Origin: Labia minor
Taxonomy: Eukaryota; Arthropoda; Insecta; Dermaptera; Spongiphoridae
NCBI GenBank assembly: GCA_963082975.1
Contig: OY720349.1
Coordinates: 68,818,501 to 68,882,500, forward strand
DNA length: 64,000 bases
Direction of reading: 5' to 3'
Part shown: positions 24,181 through 35,550 of the stretch, piece by piece
How positions within the stretch are numbered: the stretch's first letter is position 1
Layout of the letters: every line of letters begins with the position of its first letter
The notes under the pieces: model-generated
What the model saw: only the letters and a program-made list of their open reading frames with translations
Databases searched by the model: none
What the model was told of the DNA's origin: nothing
Position numbers and translations under genes: made by a program

Positions 24181-24199
24181 TTTATGTAGAATACCGAAG

Positions 24200-24245
24200 T
24201 AATTGTGAGATGGAAACTTACCTAAAACAAAAGAAAAAAAAAACA
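24200..24245 (-). other. Candidate recursive-splice (ratchet) site 1
   Basis: On the minus strand the sequence is a T-rich tract, then CTTTTGTTTTAG|GTAAGTTTCC, with the junction between 24222 and 24221. A long pyrimidine tract ending in AG immediately followed by the ideal 5' splice site GTAAGT is the consensus of ratchet points described for long Drosophila introns (zero-length exons). The tract is nearly uninterrupted pyrimidine for about 20 nt. A second site of the same kind and strand lies at 63.19 kb. Function is inferred from the motif only. Confidence 0.55.
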
Positions 24246-24249
24246 TATT

Positions 24250-25726
24250 AGGTTACATATCAATTCTTATACATATTTTATCAATAAATAAATGAATTTA
24301 ATTTTTATTTTTTAACTAATAGATTTTTTCATTATATATAATTTATACTCATTATTAATTAGAAAATTGAACAAATTCTTTAAATAGATTTTAAATTGAA
24401 AATGAAGGAGAAATTATGTTCACCTGCTTTTGAATCAATAAGTGATAATAAGAAATTTTATTTAAATGTGTTAAATTATAATTAGTCTTATAATGTCTGT
24501 TTGAAAAATCAATAAATAAGTAAGGCGTTGATAATAAAAAAAAAAAAATATTTTTAATAAAAATTAAAAAACAATGATAACTTTTAATTATGTTGAAATT
24601 TGTTCCAAATTAAGTTTATTAATTTAGTTGGAAAAAAAAAATTGTGTGTGTGATTATTAAAAAGTAAAATTATTTAAAAAGAGAAAGAAAAAAAAATGTT
24701 GAATATTATATTAGAGAAAGTGATTACATCGATGTTTCACTTTAAATCATTTCTGATCTGGAAATCAATTTATAAAATTATTCCTTTCGAATTGTTTAAT
24801 ATCTTTGCAGGTTGTTCGAAATTCGCTTTCCAAATCGACTACTGATTCGTGATCACAAAACTTCTTCATTTGTTCGTTGAAGGTAAACTTTGTTGTAAGA
24901 TAGAAAATAAGCGGCTCTAGTAAAAGATCTTCCCGGATGGATAGAAATGCGAGTGTGAAAACGACAGTAAATTGGGTAGAGGTGTTGATAGAAAAGGATA
25001 AGGAAGGGAAAAAAAAGAAAAAAAGAGAAATGGAAAAACGGTAGCATTGGTGAAAAAAACAAAAAAGAAAAAGAAAGGGCATTAGGTGTGCCTTTCCACG
25101 CCATTTGCTGAAGATGTCGAGAGTTATGGTCATCATCTCCGATTTGGCCATTTTTCCTCAAAAGGCGTCTCGTCTCACTGCTCAATTACCATCCTATTCG
25201 TTGTCCATCCGCCTCCCAGACAGACATTTCAATCATCTATTTCAATTTTGACAGATTTGCCTCGTTTATTTAATATCCGAAAATGTGCCCACGAATGTTG
25301 TAATAATAATGACCAAAAATGTAGATTTTATTTTTTTTTATTTTAAATGAAGGCGATAGCGGTTCGGTTTTCAATTTTTTTTGACAAAGATAAATTGGAA
25401 CCTGATGTAATAAAGTGCGTATGCTAAAAGATATTTTTTCAAATCAAGAAATCAATTTCAATGTAGGGATAGTTTATAACAGAGCCGTCTATTCACCCTC
25501 TTACCCCCCCCCCCCACCCACACTCTCCTGTTATTCGTTTATACTGAATTATTAAAATTCGGCCAAGATTTATGAATCGGTTGTTGATGGTTATTGAAAG
25601 TGAGATTGAGAGCCAACAAAAAAAAAAAAAGAGAAGAGAGGAGTGGGGGGAGGGGGTAATATTGTGTATATCTGCGCGAGAGGAGTCGAATTTCACTTTC
25701 GCTTGCTTATGCATATAGTCTTTCCC

Positions 25727-25762
<36 letters not shown>

Positions 25763-26380
25763 AAGGAAGTGATTTGGAATTGGGAATGTTCACTTTACCG
25801 GGGATGATGGGCTTCAGGCACGCGAACCACCTTTCCCCCACTCCAGTGCGAATACCCCGGCTACCTCCGTCTCAACACCAAAGTCAATTTGAGCCCAACT
25901 TATTTGGCCTTTTCTTGTTGGGATTTCGCTTTACACGGAGGACGGATATAAGGAATCATATCGAGAAATGAGATCAGAACGAAACCCGGGTTATATTTTA
26001 ATTCTAAAGATGACTTTTGTACACAGATCTAATATCAAAGAAAAGGTTCTCTTTTGCTGAGAAAGTCAAGAGAGAGAGTGATAAAAAATAACAAAAATAT
26101 TATTAAATTATTTGACGAAAAAAGCATAAAAAGAGTGACGATAAACATCTGGAAAATTCGCCAAGCATTAAATTATATATATAATTACAAGTAAATGAGC
26201 ATACCAATGGTTTTGAATTAAACCAATTCTTGGGGGACTTGTGACTCCCTATTTTAAAAAATCCCAGAAATGAACATTAAATTCAAATCAAAATTTAGAG
26301 TATCTAACTTGTCATTAAATTAACATTAAAACAACAGATTTAAAAAAAAAAAATTAATTTCATTTGACAAATTTTTAAGA
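24250..26380. other. AT-rich DNA with microsatellites and two GC-richer islands
   Basis: No gene is recognised. Contains (GT)16 at 25729-25760, a C-run at 25504-25516 and GC-richer stretches at 25080-25260 and 25780-25990. Open frames over these are interrupted by homopolymers and match nothing. Confidence 0.45.
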
Positions 26381-26494
26381 ATTTATACCACTTGTTAGAA
26401 AAATTAAACATTATATTAATATTTATAAATATTTCGGAAGACAAAAACGGTTCATTCTCAACATTTAATAATTTATTAAGTTGTTTTTTTTTAG

Positions 26495-26547
26495 ACAGCG
26501 GCCGGCTAAGAAATGTCGAACTTTCTTTTGTCCCTTGGATAAAAAAG
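26495..26547 (+). other. Candidate short exon, 53 bp (low confidence)
   Basis: A strong acceptor (TTGTTTTTTTTTAG) precedes a GC-richer 53-bp stretch that ends AAAAAAG|GTAGGT, a fair donor. One frame reads QRPAKKCRTFFCPLDKK and another SGRLRNVELSFVPWIKK, so coding identity is undecided. A further acceptor-like TTTATTTATTTTGCAG lies at 26641. No homologue is recognised. Confidence 0.2.
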
Positions 26548-26649
26548 GTAGGTCACCCCTATAACTTTTACAATATATTTGTATATAAATATGAAACATT
26601 TGGTAAATCAAAAGAAATTCGTATTTTTATTTATTTTGCAGACTCTCAA

Positions 26650-27527
26650 TAATTAAAATTTAATTATACTTTATAAATTCTTTCAGTAGAACAAGTTGTT
26701 TAACCATTGATTTTTTTTTTTTGTAATTGCATGGAAAAAAATAAATTATTAATTTTTAGATAATAGCGAAGGGGTTTTTGATGGCTAGTCATTTTACGTT
26801 ATTCTTGTAGTTTTTTTTTATTATTTTCACAATATGAGCACTTAACAAGTGAATGAGGTATCACATAGATTGTTAATGAACTCGATAAGAGGTGGTGACC
26901 ACAAATAGAGTAATTAGGTGGATTATAAAAAAAAATCAACTTAAAACATGTGAAATCAACGAACAAAAATTAATCCCTTTTATCTCCGTTGAATGAATGA
27001 TTTTGTAATTAATAAATTAAATTCTTTCAATTAATAGACTAGATAATTTAGTATAAATATATATGAATAACATTCAGTCAATAATTTATGTGGTATGAGT
27101 AGTGTATTATATTATATTCTTACTTACAAAATGATTGAGCTTACAAAATAAGAATAAAAATTGCCGAGTAAGTTGGATAAATGCAAATAAAAGGGATCGA
27201 TACCACCATTAAATGATCTTTTAACAATCCGGTAACAAAATTTTCTATAAGATAATAAATCATTAGTCAGGTTAATTTCTTTCATACCTTAGTTTTTGAT
27301 GGCTAGTCATTTTACATTATATATATTATTATTTTTTTAAAAAATATTTAATAAGGCCGATCTTATTATGTAATTCAAAAAATAGTTTTAAATTTAATTG
27401 CTTTTAAAATATTTATTATTTTTCTTTGAAAATTAAGAATTGTTTTTCCATAAAACGCTTCATGAAAAAGTTTAGTAGACATAGTTCTAATAAATCCTTA
27501 TTTATTTTTTGAATTACATAAGAAAAA
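26650..27527. other. AT-rich DNA with a 27-bp direct repeat
   Basis: TTTTTGATGGCTAGTCATTT followed by TACGTTA occurs at 26775-26801, and the same with one change (TACATTA) at 27293-27319, same orientation and 518 bp apart. No gene is seen in between. Confidence 0.6.
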
Positions 27528-27613
27528 TAAGTTGACCTGTGGCCAGGTCCGAACCGACCGACGGTTTGAAATAAATTAATTTCCAGATACAGAAAATAAT
27601 TTTAATATATCTA
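27528..27613 (-). mobile_element. Helentron-like family A, copy 4: 3'-terminal fragment
   Basis: Holds the terminal AAGTTGACC, hairpin GACCTGTGGCCAGGTC (minus-strand 3' end), subterminal ACCGACCGACGG and the first part of the AT-rich third, then stops at TTTTAATATATCT. The remainder is absent, and a short unrelated spacer with an 18-bp tandem duplication follows. Confidence 0.85.
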
Positions 27614-27778
27614 AGGTAATGGCACCTATAGGTGACATGGCACCTATAGATGACACTTTTGAATTTAAACTAAAATAATAGGCAAATTTTAAAACATACG
27701 CGGAATTTTTTTTTTAAATGATAGTTTTGTTTTTTCACCACCTGAGATATCCTACAACAATACAATTAGTCCCTCTAT
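27614..27778. other. Spacer with palindromic tandem duplication
   Basis: ATGGCACCTATAGGTGAC (27619-27636) is followed at once by ATGGCACCTATAGATGAC (27637-27654). The first unit contains the perfect 12-bp palindrome CACCTATAGGTG. The rest is AT-rich and unrecognised. The segment separates a Helentron-like fragment from a full copy. Confidence 0.6.
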
Positions 27779-28420
27779 TTTTACCGACCGACGATAGTAA
27801 GGGAGGTATTGTTTTCACACCAAATTTCACATGTGGAGATTTTTACATATCTCCACGAATCATGCATTTTCTTAACAGAAAAAAGTATTTTTAGCATGAT
27901 GTCTGTCCGTCCGTCCGTCCGTCCGTCCGTCCGTATAGATGTGTACAGCCTGAACGGCTCAACCGATTTTGATGAAATTTGGTATATTTACTTAATGCAT
28001 CAGTGGGATGAATTGGTCAACTTTTGGTACAAATCCGGAAACCGGAAGTGGTAGTATTAGCGATCGACGATAGGAAGGGAAGGGTTATTTTTACACCAAA
28101 TTTCACATGAGGAGAGTTTTTTACATATCACCACGAATGTATTGGTTTTATCCTCGGGAAAAATCATCTTCATTATGTTTTTCTTAATTTAAAATTATAT
28201 GACGTCACCCAGCCCTTCATGACGTCACAGCCTCGGGTAACGCCGGCTACTTCAGCTATATATTATAAATAAAATAAAATTAAAAATATTTATGTTATAT
28301 GCCTATCTGTTTTTTATTACATTAATAGATATATTAAAATTATTTGAAATTGTTTCTGTAGCTGGAAATTAATTTACTTCAAACCGTCGGTCGGTTCGGA
28401 CCTGGCAACAGGTCAACTTA
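27779..28420 (+). mobile_element. Helentron-like element, family A, copy 5, full length
   Basis: Complete from TTTTACCGACCGACGATAG to AACTTA, with an expanded (GTCC)n run at 27903-27933, both TGACGTCA palindromes, CGTCGGTCGGT and a slightly mutated terminal hairpin (GACCTGGCAACAGGTC). It has the GTAACGCCGGCTACTTCAGC variant, as in copy 2. It is followed without spacer by another partial copy in the same orientation. Confidence 0.9.
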
Positions 28421-28842
28421 TTAGCATGATGTCTGTCCGTCCGTCCGTCCGTATAGATGTGTACAGCCTGAACGGCTCAACCGATTTTGATGAAATTTGG
28501 TATATTTACTTAATACATCAGTGGGATGAATTGATCAACTTTTGGTGCAAATCCGGAAACCGGAAGTGGTAGTATTAACGATCGACGATAGGAAGGGAAG
28601 GGTTATTTTTACACCAAATTTCACATGAGGAGATTTTTTTATATATCACCACCAATCATACACTTTGTATTGGTTTTATCCTCGGGAAAATCATATTTAT
28701 TAGTTTTTTCTTGATTTAAAATTATATGACGTAATCCAGCCATTCATGACGTCACAGCCTGGTCTTGCATATATATTATAAATAAAATAAAATTAAAAAT
28801 GTTTATATTTATTATTTATGTATGCCTATCTGTTTTTTATTC
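28421..28842 (+). mobile_element. Helentron-like family A, copy 6: internal fragment
   Basis: Begins inside the family sequence at TTAGCATGATGTCTGTCC and ends at CTATCTGTTTTTTATT, lacking both the 5' block and about the last 110 bp. One of the paired TGACGTCA sites is changed to TGACGTAA. It joins head to tail with copy 5 and head to head with copy 7. Confidence 0.88.
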
Positions 28843-29088
28843 CGGAATTGCACCAAAAGTTGATCAATTCATCCCACTGATGCATTAAATAAATATACCA
28901 AATTTCATCAAAATCCGTTGAGCCGTTCAGACTGTACACATCTATACGGACGGACGGACGGACAGACATCATGCTAAAAATACTTTTTTCTGTTAAGAAA
29001 ATGCATGATTCGTGGAGATATGTAAAAATCTCCACATGTGAAATTTGGTGTGAAAACAATACCTCCCTTACTATCGTCGGTCGGTAAA
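28843..29088 (-). mobile_element. Helentron-like family A, copy 7: 5' fragment
   Basis: Minus-strand copy from TTTTTACCGACCGACGATAG through (GTCC)n to GGTGCAATTCCGG, where it breaks and abuts copy 6. Its translation repeats that seen in copies 2 and 5, but this reflects DNA identity, not a preserved protein. Confidence 0.88.
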
Positions 29089-29140
29089 AAATCAATTAAA
29101 TAATTTTAATTTTATTTATTTTGCTTTTATCAGAGAAATA

Positions 29141-29767
29141 GGTCCCAACCGACCGACGGTTTGAAGTAAATTAATTTCCAGCTACAGAAACAATTTCAAA
29201 TAATTTTAATATATCTATTAATGTAATAAAAAACAGATATGGATACATAAATAATAAATATAAACATTTTTAATTTTATTTTATTTATAATATATATGCA
29301 AGACCAGGCTGTGACGTCATGCATGGCTGGATGACGTCATATAATTTTAAATCAAGAAAAAAACTAATAAATATGATTTTCCCGAGGATAAAACCAATAC
29401 AAAGTGCATGATTCGTGGTGATATATAAAAAAATCTCCTCATGTGAAATTTGGTGTGAAAATAACCCTTCCCTTCCTATCGTCGATTGCTAATACTACCA
29501 CTTCCGGTTTCCGGATTTGCACCAAAAGTTGATCAATTCATCCCACTGATGCATTAAGTAAATATACCAAATTTCATCAAAATCGGTTGAGCCATTCAGG
29601 CTGTACACATCTATACGGACGGACGGACGGACGGACGGACAGACATCATGCTAAAAATACTTTTTTCTGTTAAGAAAATGCATGATTCGTGGAGATATGT
29701 AAAAATCTCCACATGTGAAATTTGGTGTGAAAACAATACCTCCCTTACTATCGTCGGTCGGTAAAAA
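29141..29767 (-). mobile_element. Helentron-like element, family A, copy 8, near full length
   Basis: Minus-strand copy with intact 5' end, long (GTCC)n at 29614-29640, duplicated block, two perfect TGACGTCA sites, AT-rich third and subterminal repeat. The terminal hairpin is cut: the 3' end reads only GGTCCC before ACCGACCGACGG. It forms a long inverted repeat with copy 5. Confidence 0.9.
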
Positions 29768-31429
29768 TGAAAATAATTCAGTACATTTTTGTTTTTTTTA
29801 AATATAACAAAATTTTATCAACCATATATTAATATTTAATAAATAGTATTAATTAAAGTACAAAAAATAAAATAATATGTATTATTTTTTACAGTAAAAA
29901 AGAGATAATTTCAAATTATTAGAAAAGAAAACTTATAATGTATATTAATATTTAATTGATCGTAAAAGGAAAACCGATGTCTTTTTCTTTGCAACGCTTG
30001 TCTTCATATGAAATTGGAACAATCCAATATCTATTCCATATTTCCAATAACATTTGATTGATTTTTTTTCTTTTCATCCGTGGAGCAGATGATTACTAAT
30101 TTTTGAAACGAACGAAGTTTCAAATAGAAAATGAAAATGGGAAATAGCTTTTCATTTTCCAACTTGCTCTTTCGAGATAAAATTTGGACAATTTGAGAAA
30201 GAAGAGAAAAGAGGTGAGGGAGGAATGAAAGAAAAAGCAGCAACGGAGACTGTTTGAAGGGTGAGGAGATAAAAAAAAAAAAAAAAAAAAAAATATAAGG
30301 AAAAAAAAGCACGACATGGTCCATCGACTCGACTCGATTAGAGGTTGCAGGTTGGTCTGTTCCGATAAGCCCAGCGAAGGAAACAAGTTACACTTTGAAA
30401 GTCGGAAGGGACACAAAACTAGGGAAAAGAAAGCTCGCCCCATCCTCTCATTCCCTACGTAACAGTAATGCAACTCCCACTATCATCCCATTGGCTGGAG
30501 GCACCCCTTGGCGGCGAAGACTTCAAAAACTCAGTTTGATACTAGACCAGTAAGTTCCCTTCCTTCTTCCTTCTTCCTTCCGGGTTTTCTACTTTTAAGA
30601 CACCTATAAAGAAAGCTGAAGAATAAGGCCAAGAGAAACCAAACCCACAGAGGGGGGGGGGGGGGGGGTGAGTGAATTGAAAGTAATTCAATTCAATAAC
30701 TATAAAATCAATGAAAAAGAATATCCATTAAATTACTAAAATAAATTCAGGTGGCGGTTGGAAAATCTCTGTCGATCCGATCCTGAAGTCATTCAGTATA
30801 TTTTATTATTAAGCCGCTCTTTATTAGGGTTTCACTGTTATTACTACATCAGTAAAAGGGGTATTAACATCACCATTACCATACAACAGATCACATCATT
30901 TAAAATAATCATACGTATTATTCATTCAAGAGAAATACAAGTAAATTTTCTTTAGATTTCTAAAGTTTAATATGAATTTTTTTTTTTTTTTTTTTAAGTA
31001 ACAATAAAAATTATTAATCAGAAACTGAAAGACGTTTATTATTTTTGTGTTTTATTTTTTTCAAATTAAATAAAAAAATATTTTAATTTAAAATTACTCT
31101 GATCTATACATAAATAGTAATTAAATTTAGTTTATTATTAGAAATAAATATAGGTATAATTTGATATACATATAAACTCTCCAACTTTTAATTTTCTAAT
31201 GGTTTATTATTATAATAAGCATTTATTTATTATTAAAATTATGGAAAATTTATAGAGGATTTTTTTTTAATATCAAAGGGGTTAATCGATTTTCATTTTA
31301 TACAAATATATATGGATAAAGTGACATGATGAAAGCTTATATGAGATAAGATCGATTTCAATTTTGTATCACCAGAATTATATATATATATATATATATA
31401 TATACCACATTTATATTTATTTATATTTT
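29768..31429. other. AT-rich DNA with one GC-richer island
   Basis: An island at about 30320-30660 includes a G-run at 30652-30668. A run of A lies at 30270-30293. Overlapping open frames in this stretch are Phe/Ser/Leu-rich translations of the A tract. (TA)n occurs at 31379-31404. No gene is recognised. Confidence 0.45.
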
Positions 31430-31575
31430 ATATTTTTAATTTTATTTTATTTATAATATAAAGCTGAAGTACCCGGCGTTTCCAGGGATCATAATAAGGA
31501 GGGATATTTTAATAATCTCCACATGGGAAATTTGGTGTGAAAACAATACCTCCTTACTATCGTCGGTCGGTAAAA
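31430..31575 (-). mobile_element. Helentron-like family A, copy 9: deleted remnant
   Basis: Keeps only part of the AT-rich 3' third with the AGCTGAAGTACCCGGCG variant, joined to the 5'-terminal block (ATCTCCACATGGGAAATTTG, then CTATCGTCGGTCGGTAAAAA). The middle, including the GTCC run and the TGACGTCA pair, is missing, as is the 3' hairpin. Confidence 0.8.
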
Positions 31576-34500
31576 ATTGGAATTAATTTGAAAATGTTCA
31601 CTGATAACATTAATAATATCTTATATATATAAATCTAAAATTTCTTAAAACTTTTAAAATAAATTAATTTCTGCGAATAGATTAGAAACTTTTGAACAAA
31701 ATATTTTTTTTTAAAAAATAAATAAAAAATAAATTTAGGTTTAAAATTAAAAAAAGGAGGGGAAAAGAATAGAAAAATATAAACGTACTGTTTATTTAAA
31801 TTATTTAAAAATAATTATAATTATGATTATGATAACGTGTAATATGTAATAAATAAGAAATAAACAGGGTTAATCAAAAATAATTATAATTAAATATATT
31901 TAATTAATATTTATGCAATCAATAATAGTGTGTATCCGATAATTATTTAAAGGGTTAATCAAATTTGTCCAGGCGTAATTTTGTCGCAGAAGCCACTAGA
32001 TTTGCATTATCCTCTTCAATCATAGAACAGACGTAATTAACTCGTGATTAATTAACTAAAAAGCTGTGGCATTCTCCAAATGAACTGATGTTATATTCAA
32101 TTACATATCGATCTACCCATTTTATTACATATCTAAATAATCAAATGAATATATAGAAGGAACATTTTATTTATTTTTCTTTTGTGAATATTTTATATCT
32201 ACGAGATATATATATATATATATATATTATATTTTATTTATCTATGATATTAAAGTAAATAAATATAATATATATGTATAGTTAAATATATATAAACAAA
32301 AATATCCATATATCAGCTGTATTTATTTAATTTTAATATAAAAAAAAAATTAGTTTTTATTGATTTAAAAATAACTTATTTGTACAGGATCAATAAATAA
32401 AAACAAAAGAAAATTTATTTATTTATTATTTAATTAATATTGTCAATAGTAAATTAATTATATTTTTTGATTCTTCATTATTTATAACTCTTCTTATTCT
32501 TATATAATATGCTTAGTACATATTTAACGATTATTAGGATTTTAATTGTTTTCAAAAATATTTAATTTAGTATTTTTCTATTTTTATTTTGTAATAAGTA
32601 ATTATTGTGTATTTTGGAGAGGTAAAACTAATTTTAATTTTGATGAAAGATAGGTTGACCACAAAAATGAATTTTAAATACTATTCAACATTTATAATAA
32701 TATCTATTTTTAAAATTATAAAATTAGATTTAGATAATCAACGGATGCAAGTAAATATTATTTAAATGGCAATAAGTTTTATATTATGAAAATAATTAAT
32801 AATATATATAAATAGAATTAAGAAAATATGAAATATGAAGCTAAGCTAGGAAATGACAATTTAAATAAAACAACATACATGTATGTCTTGTAATGTTTTT
32901 TTTTTTTTTTTTGCAAATAGAAACTATATAAAGTTTTTAAATTATTGAAATTTCTTTTAAATTTTTAAAACTTTGTTATTTTTTCTTTTCATATGTATAA
33001 TTAATTTAAATTATTAGTTGCAGAATTTAATTAGAATTAAGGAAATAATAAGTATTTGGATTTTTGAAATACTTTATTGATTGTTATTACTATTGTGAAA
33101 ATATCGTAATGTAAGATTATATCTATTTAAATTTAAATTAACTTATATAAAGAAAAATAATTTATTTTTATTATTATTTTTAAAAGTAGAGTTCGTTCAA
33201 TATTATATTTGTTTTAGTGAGTGGGTGGGTGGTTTTTTAATTGTAGTTGGTCCAATTTCATTTCTCCACCAGCGATTTATTTTCTGTGCGATCGATATTT
33301 AAAGCAGGGGCCGATCTTGGTCTCTCCCTTGGGGAGGCTCTCGGGCCTCAAGGCCGGGGCAGTTGTTGTCAATGGCTTGTAGGAGTGGGGTGGACCAATG
33401 TGGGTGGGTGGGGGGTGGGTGAAGGGATTCTCCACAATTCGAATGCATCCCAAGCAAACGGCTACTACTCCTACTCGGCTTTCCTTTCCAATCCCACTGG
33501 CTTGCTCGCTTTGTGAGAGGGTATCGATTGGATGGCTGGCTACCCGAGAGCGCCTTAAACTCACCCACTCACTCACTCCTCCCTTTTACACCCGAAAAGG
33601 ACCTCTTTCATAGGCGCCCGGCAATTTGGCAACAATCACAGCTTCCGTTACGCGCGCCTCTTTCATTACAATTTTTTTTCTTTTTTTTTTCTTGCTGGCC
33701 CAATTTCACTTTGACACAATTTCAGTTTAAGAGAAGAATTCCTTTCGATTCTTATAAATAATGTTACGCAGACAAAAATATGATTACAAAAGAGATTATA
33801 CGAGTAGATGGGAGTTGATTTGGTTTAATAGCTGCCCGGTGTGACGTCAACGTCGATTCTCGTGTCTCAATTTGCCACCAATACGATGACCGAGTGCGAT
33901 TTGTCTTCTTCCTCTTCATATCCTACGAAGAAAAGCGGAAACATTTCTTCTCGGCGCCTTTCCGTCTTTTTTCCACCCACTCACCCTCTCCTTCCTTCCA
34001 CTCGCTTTTCGTTGGTTCGCTCGATATTCGCCAGCTGTTATTTTTAGATGTTCACGACCAAATGAGTTTGTGATAAGCCAATAGCTAATCGTGATCGGCC
34101 CGATGGCGATGCAGAAAGAGAGGAGAGGCTGCCTGCCTTCTTGCTTGCCTTTGCTTAATAAATAATTTATAGCTGTACTCGGTTTATGATTGGGCATCGG
34201 TTCAAATGGACCACCGAAGGGGTTTATAAAAATAATCGCTTTTATTAAGGAGCAATTAAATGAGCTTTTTTTTCCCTCACCTTACCGATTATCTTTCTCT
34301 TAGCTAAATAAATATTTTTCAATTTAAGAGCTTGATATTGTAATAAAAACCTAGCGAATTGATTTGCACGCAATTTTAGTTTCAGATTAGCTATAAAAAA
34401 AAAAAAAAAAAAAAAAAAAAGTGAAAGTCTAATACAAATATTATCCATGGAGACAGTAACTATAAATTATAAATTATATAATTTTATTTTATGTGCTAAG

Positions 34501-35550
34501 ATATATATTTGTTACATATATTTCATAAATAACAATGAAATTAACATCCAAAAGATTAAAATTATATTTTATTTTTTTTTTCTTAATACATTTTAATAAT
34601 ATATGTAAATTATTCTCTTCAAAATTATCATCAATGTCTTTATATGAATTTAAATTTTAACAATTATAAGAACCACAAATATTAATTATTGTTATTTTAA
34701 TTAATATTTTAATAATATACCTAAGCAAGTAAACAAAAAATATTTGTAAAATCTAATAACGCGAAATATACGGTTTAAGAACAAATGTTATGCTTCGTTT
34801 ATGAAAATATTTTTGTTATGTTCACTTGAAATGAAATACACCAAGTTACATATTTTATTATTATAAGATTATTTATTTTAAAGAAAATTATAAATACAGG
34901 CGTAATAAGAGTAAAAATATAGTTTCGAAATATTGAATATGGATATCTTTATCTCGTATGTAAATTCGATATATTCTAGATTAATAATTAAAAAAAGTTA
35001 GAAAAAGAAGTAATAAATTAATTTAGAAAAAAATTAAATAAAATTACTTTTTTTTTTTAATTTTAAATTAAAATAAATAATAAGGTAAAAATTATTTAAT
35101 TGTATTGTGAATTTGTTAAGTTTATTTATTTAATTATATAATAGTATTTATATATAAATCAGTAAATTAACATTAATTGTAACCTAATTAAAAAAATAAA
35201 TATCAATTGATATAGTGGGAGTGAGAAAGCAAGTAATCGATATATTAAACCTTTAATTAAGCCAATATTAAACTGATATACATATAAGATTATCAAGTAT
35301 AAATAGATTAAATAAATAAAAAGAAAAGAGAGTCTGAAAATTTCTTTTTTTTTTTAATTTTTCTGATAAATCAAAAATGTATTTTTCCTATAAAAAATAA
35401 GATTTTCAAAAAAATTAACAAAATTCCAATAATTCAATTTCAATTTATGTATGATTTGTGACGTTGATTGAATAAAAAAAAAAAAGAAATTAAAATGTGA
35501 ACGAGGAAATGAAATGATTATCCTTTAATTAATGCATATATCCAAAAGGA
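31576..35550. other. AT-rich DNA with GC-richer islands, no recognised gene
   Basis: Islands at about 33230-33720 and 33830-34210 stand out in base composition and contain several overlapping open frames on both strands (up to 99 codons). None matches a known family, and frames in opposite strands are equally long, arguing against coding. Simple runs: (TA)n at 32207-32227, T at 32897-32913 and A at 34395-34421. Confidence 0.45.

Noticed and set aside
23362-25185. Minus-strand frames of 110-128 codons near 23.4-25.2 kb
   Set aside because: Composition is Phe/Ser/Leu-rich from purine tracts on the plus strand, with overlapping equally long frames in other registers. No domain is seen.
10611-29095. 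The same translated peptide (QISHVEIFTYLHESCIFLTE...) in frames at 10.6, 27.8 and 28.9 kb
   Set aside because: These frames lie in near-identical Helentron-like DNA and cross the (GTCC)n run. The repetition reflects DNA identity between copies, and elements of this kind are non-coding.
30031-30473. Overlapping minus-strand frames of 97 and 117 codons
   Set aside because: Both pass through the long A tract at 30270-30293 as poly-Phe, and neither shows a coding signature outside it.
33247-33761. Several 70-99-codon frames on both strands
   Set aside because: Five overlapping frames of similar length in a GC-richer patch indicate lack of stop codons from base composition, not a gene.
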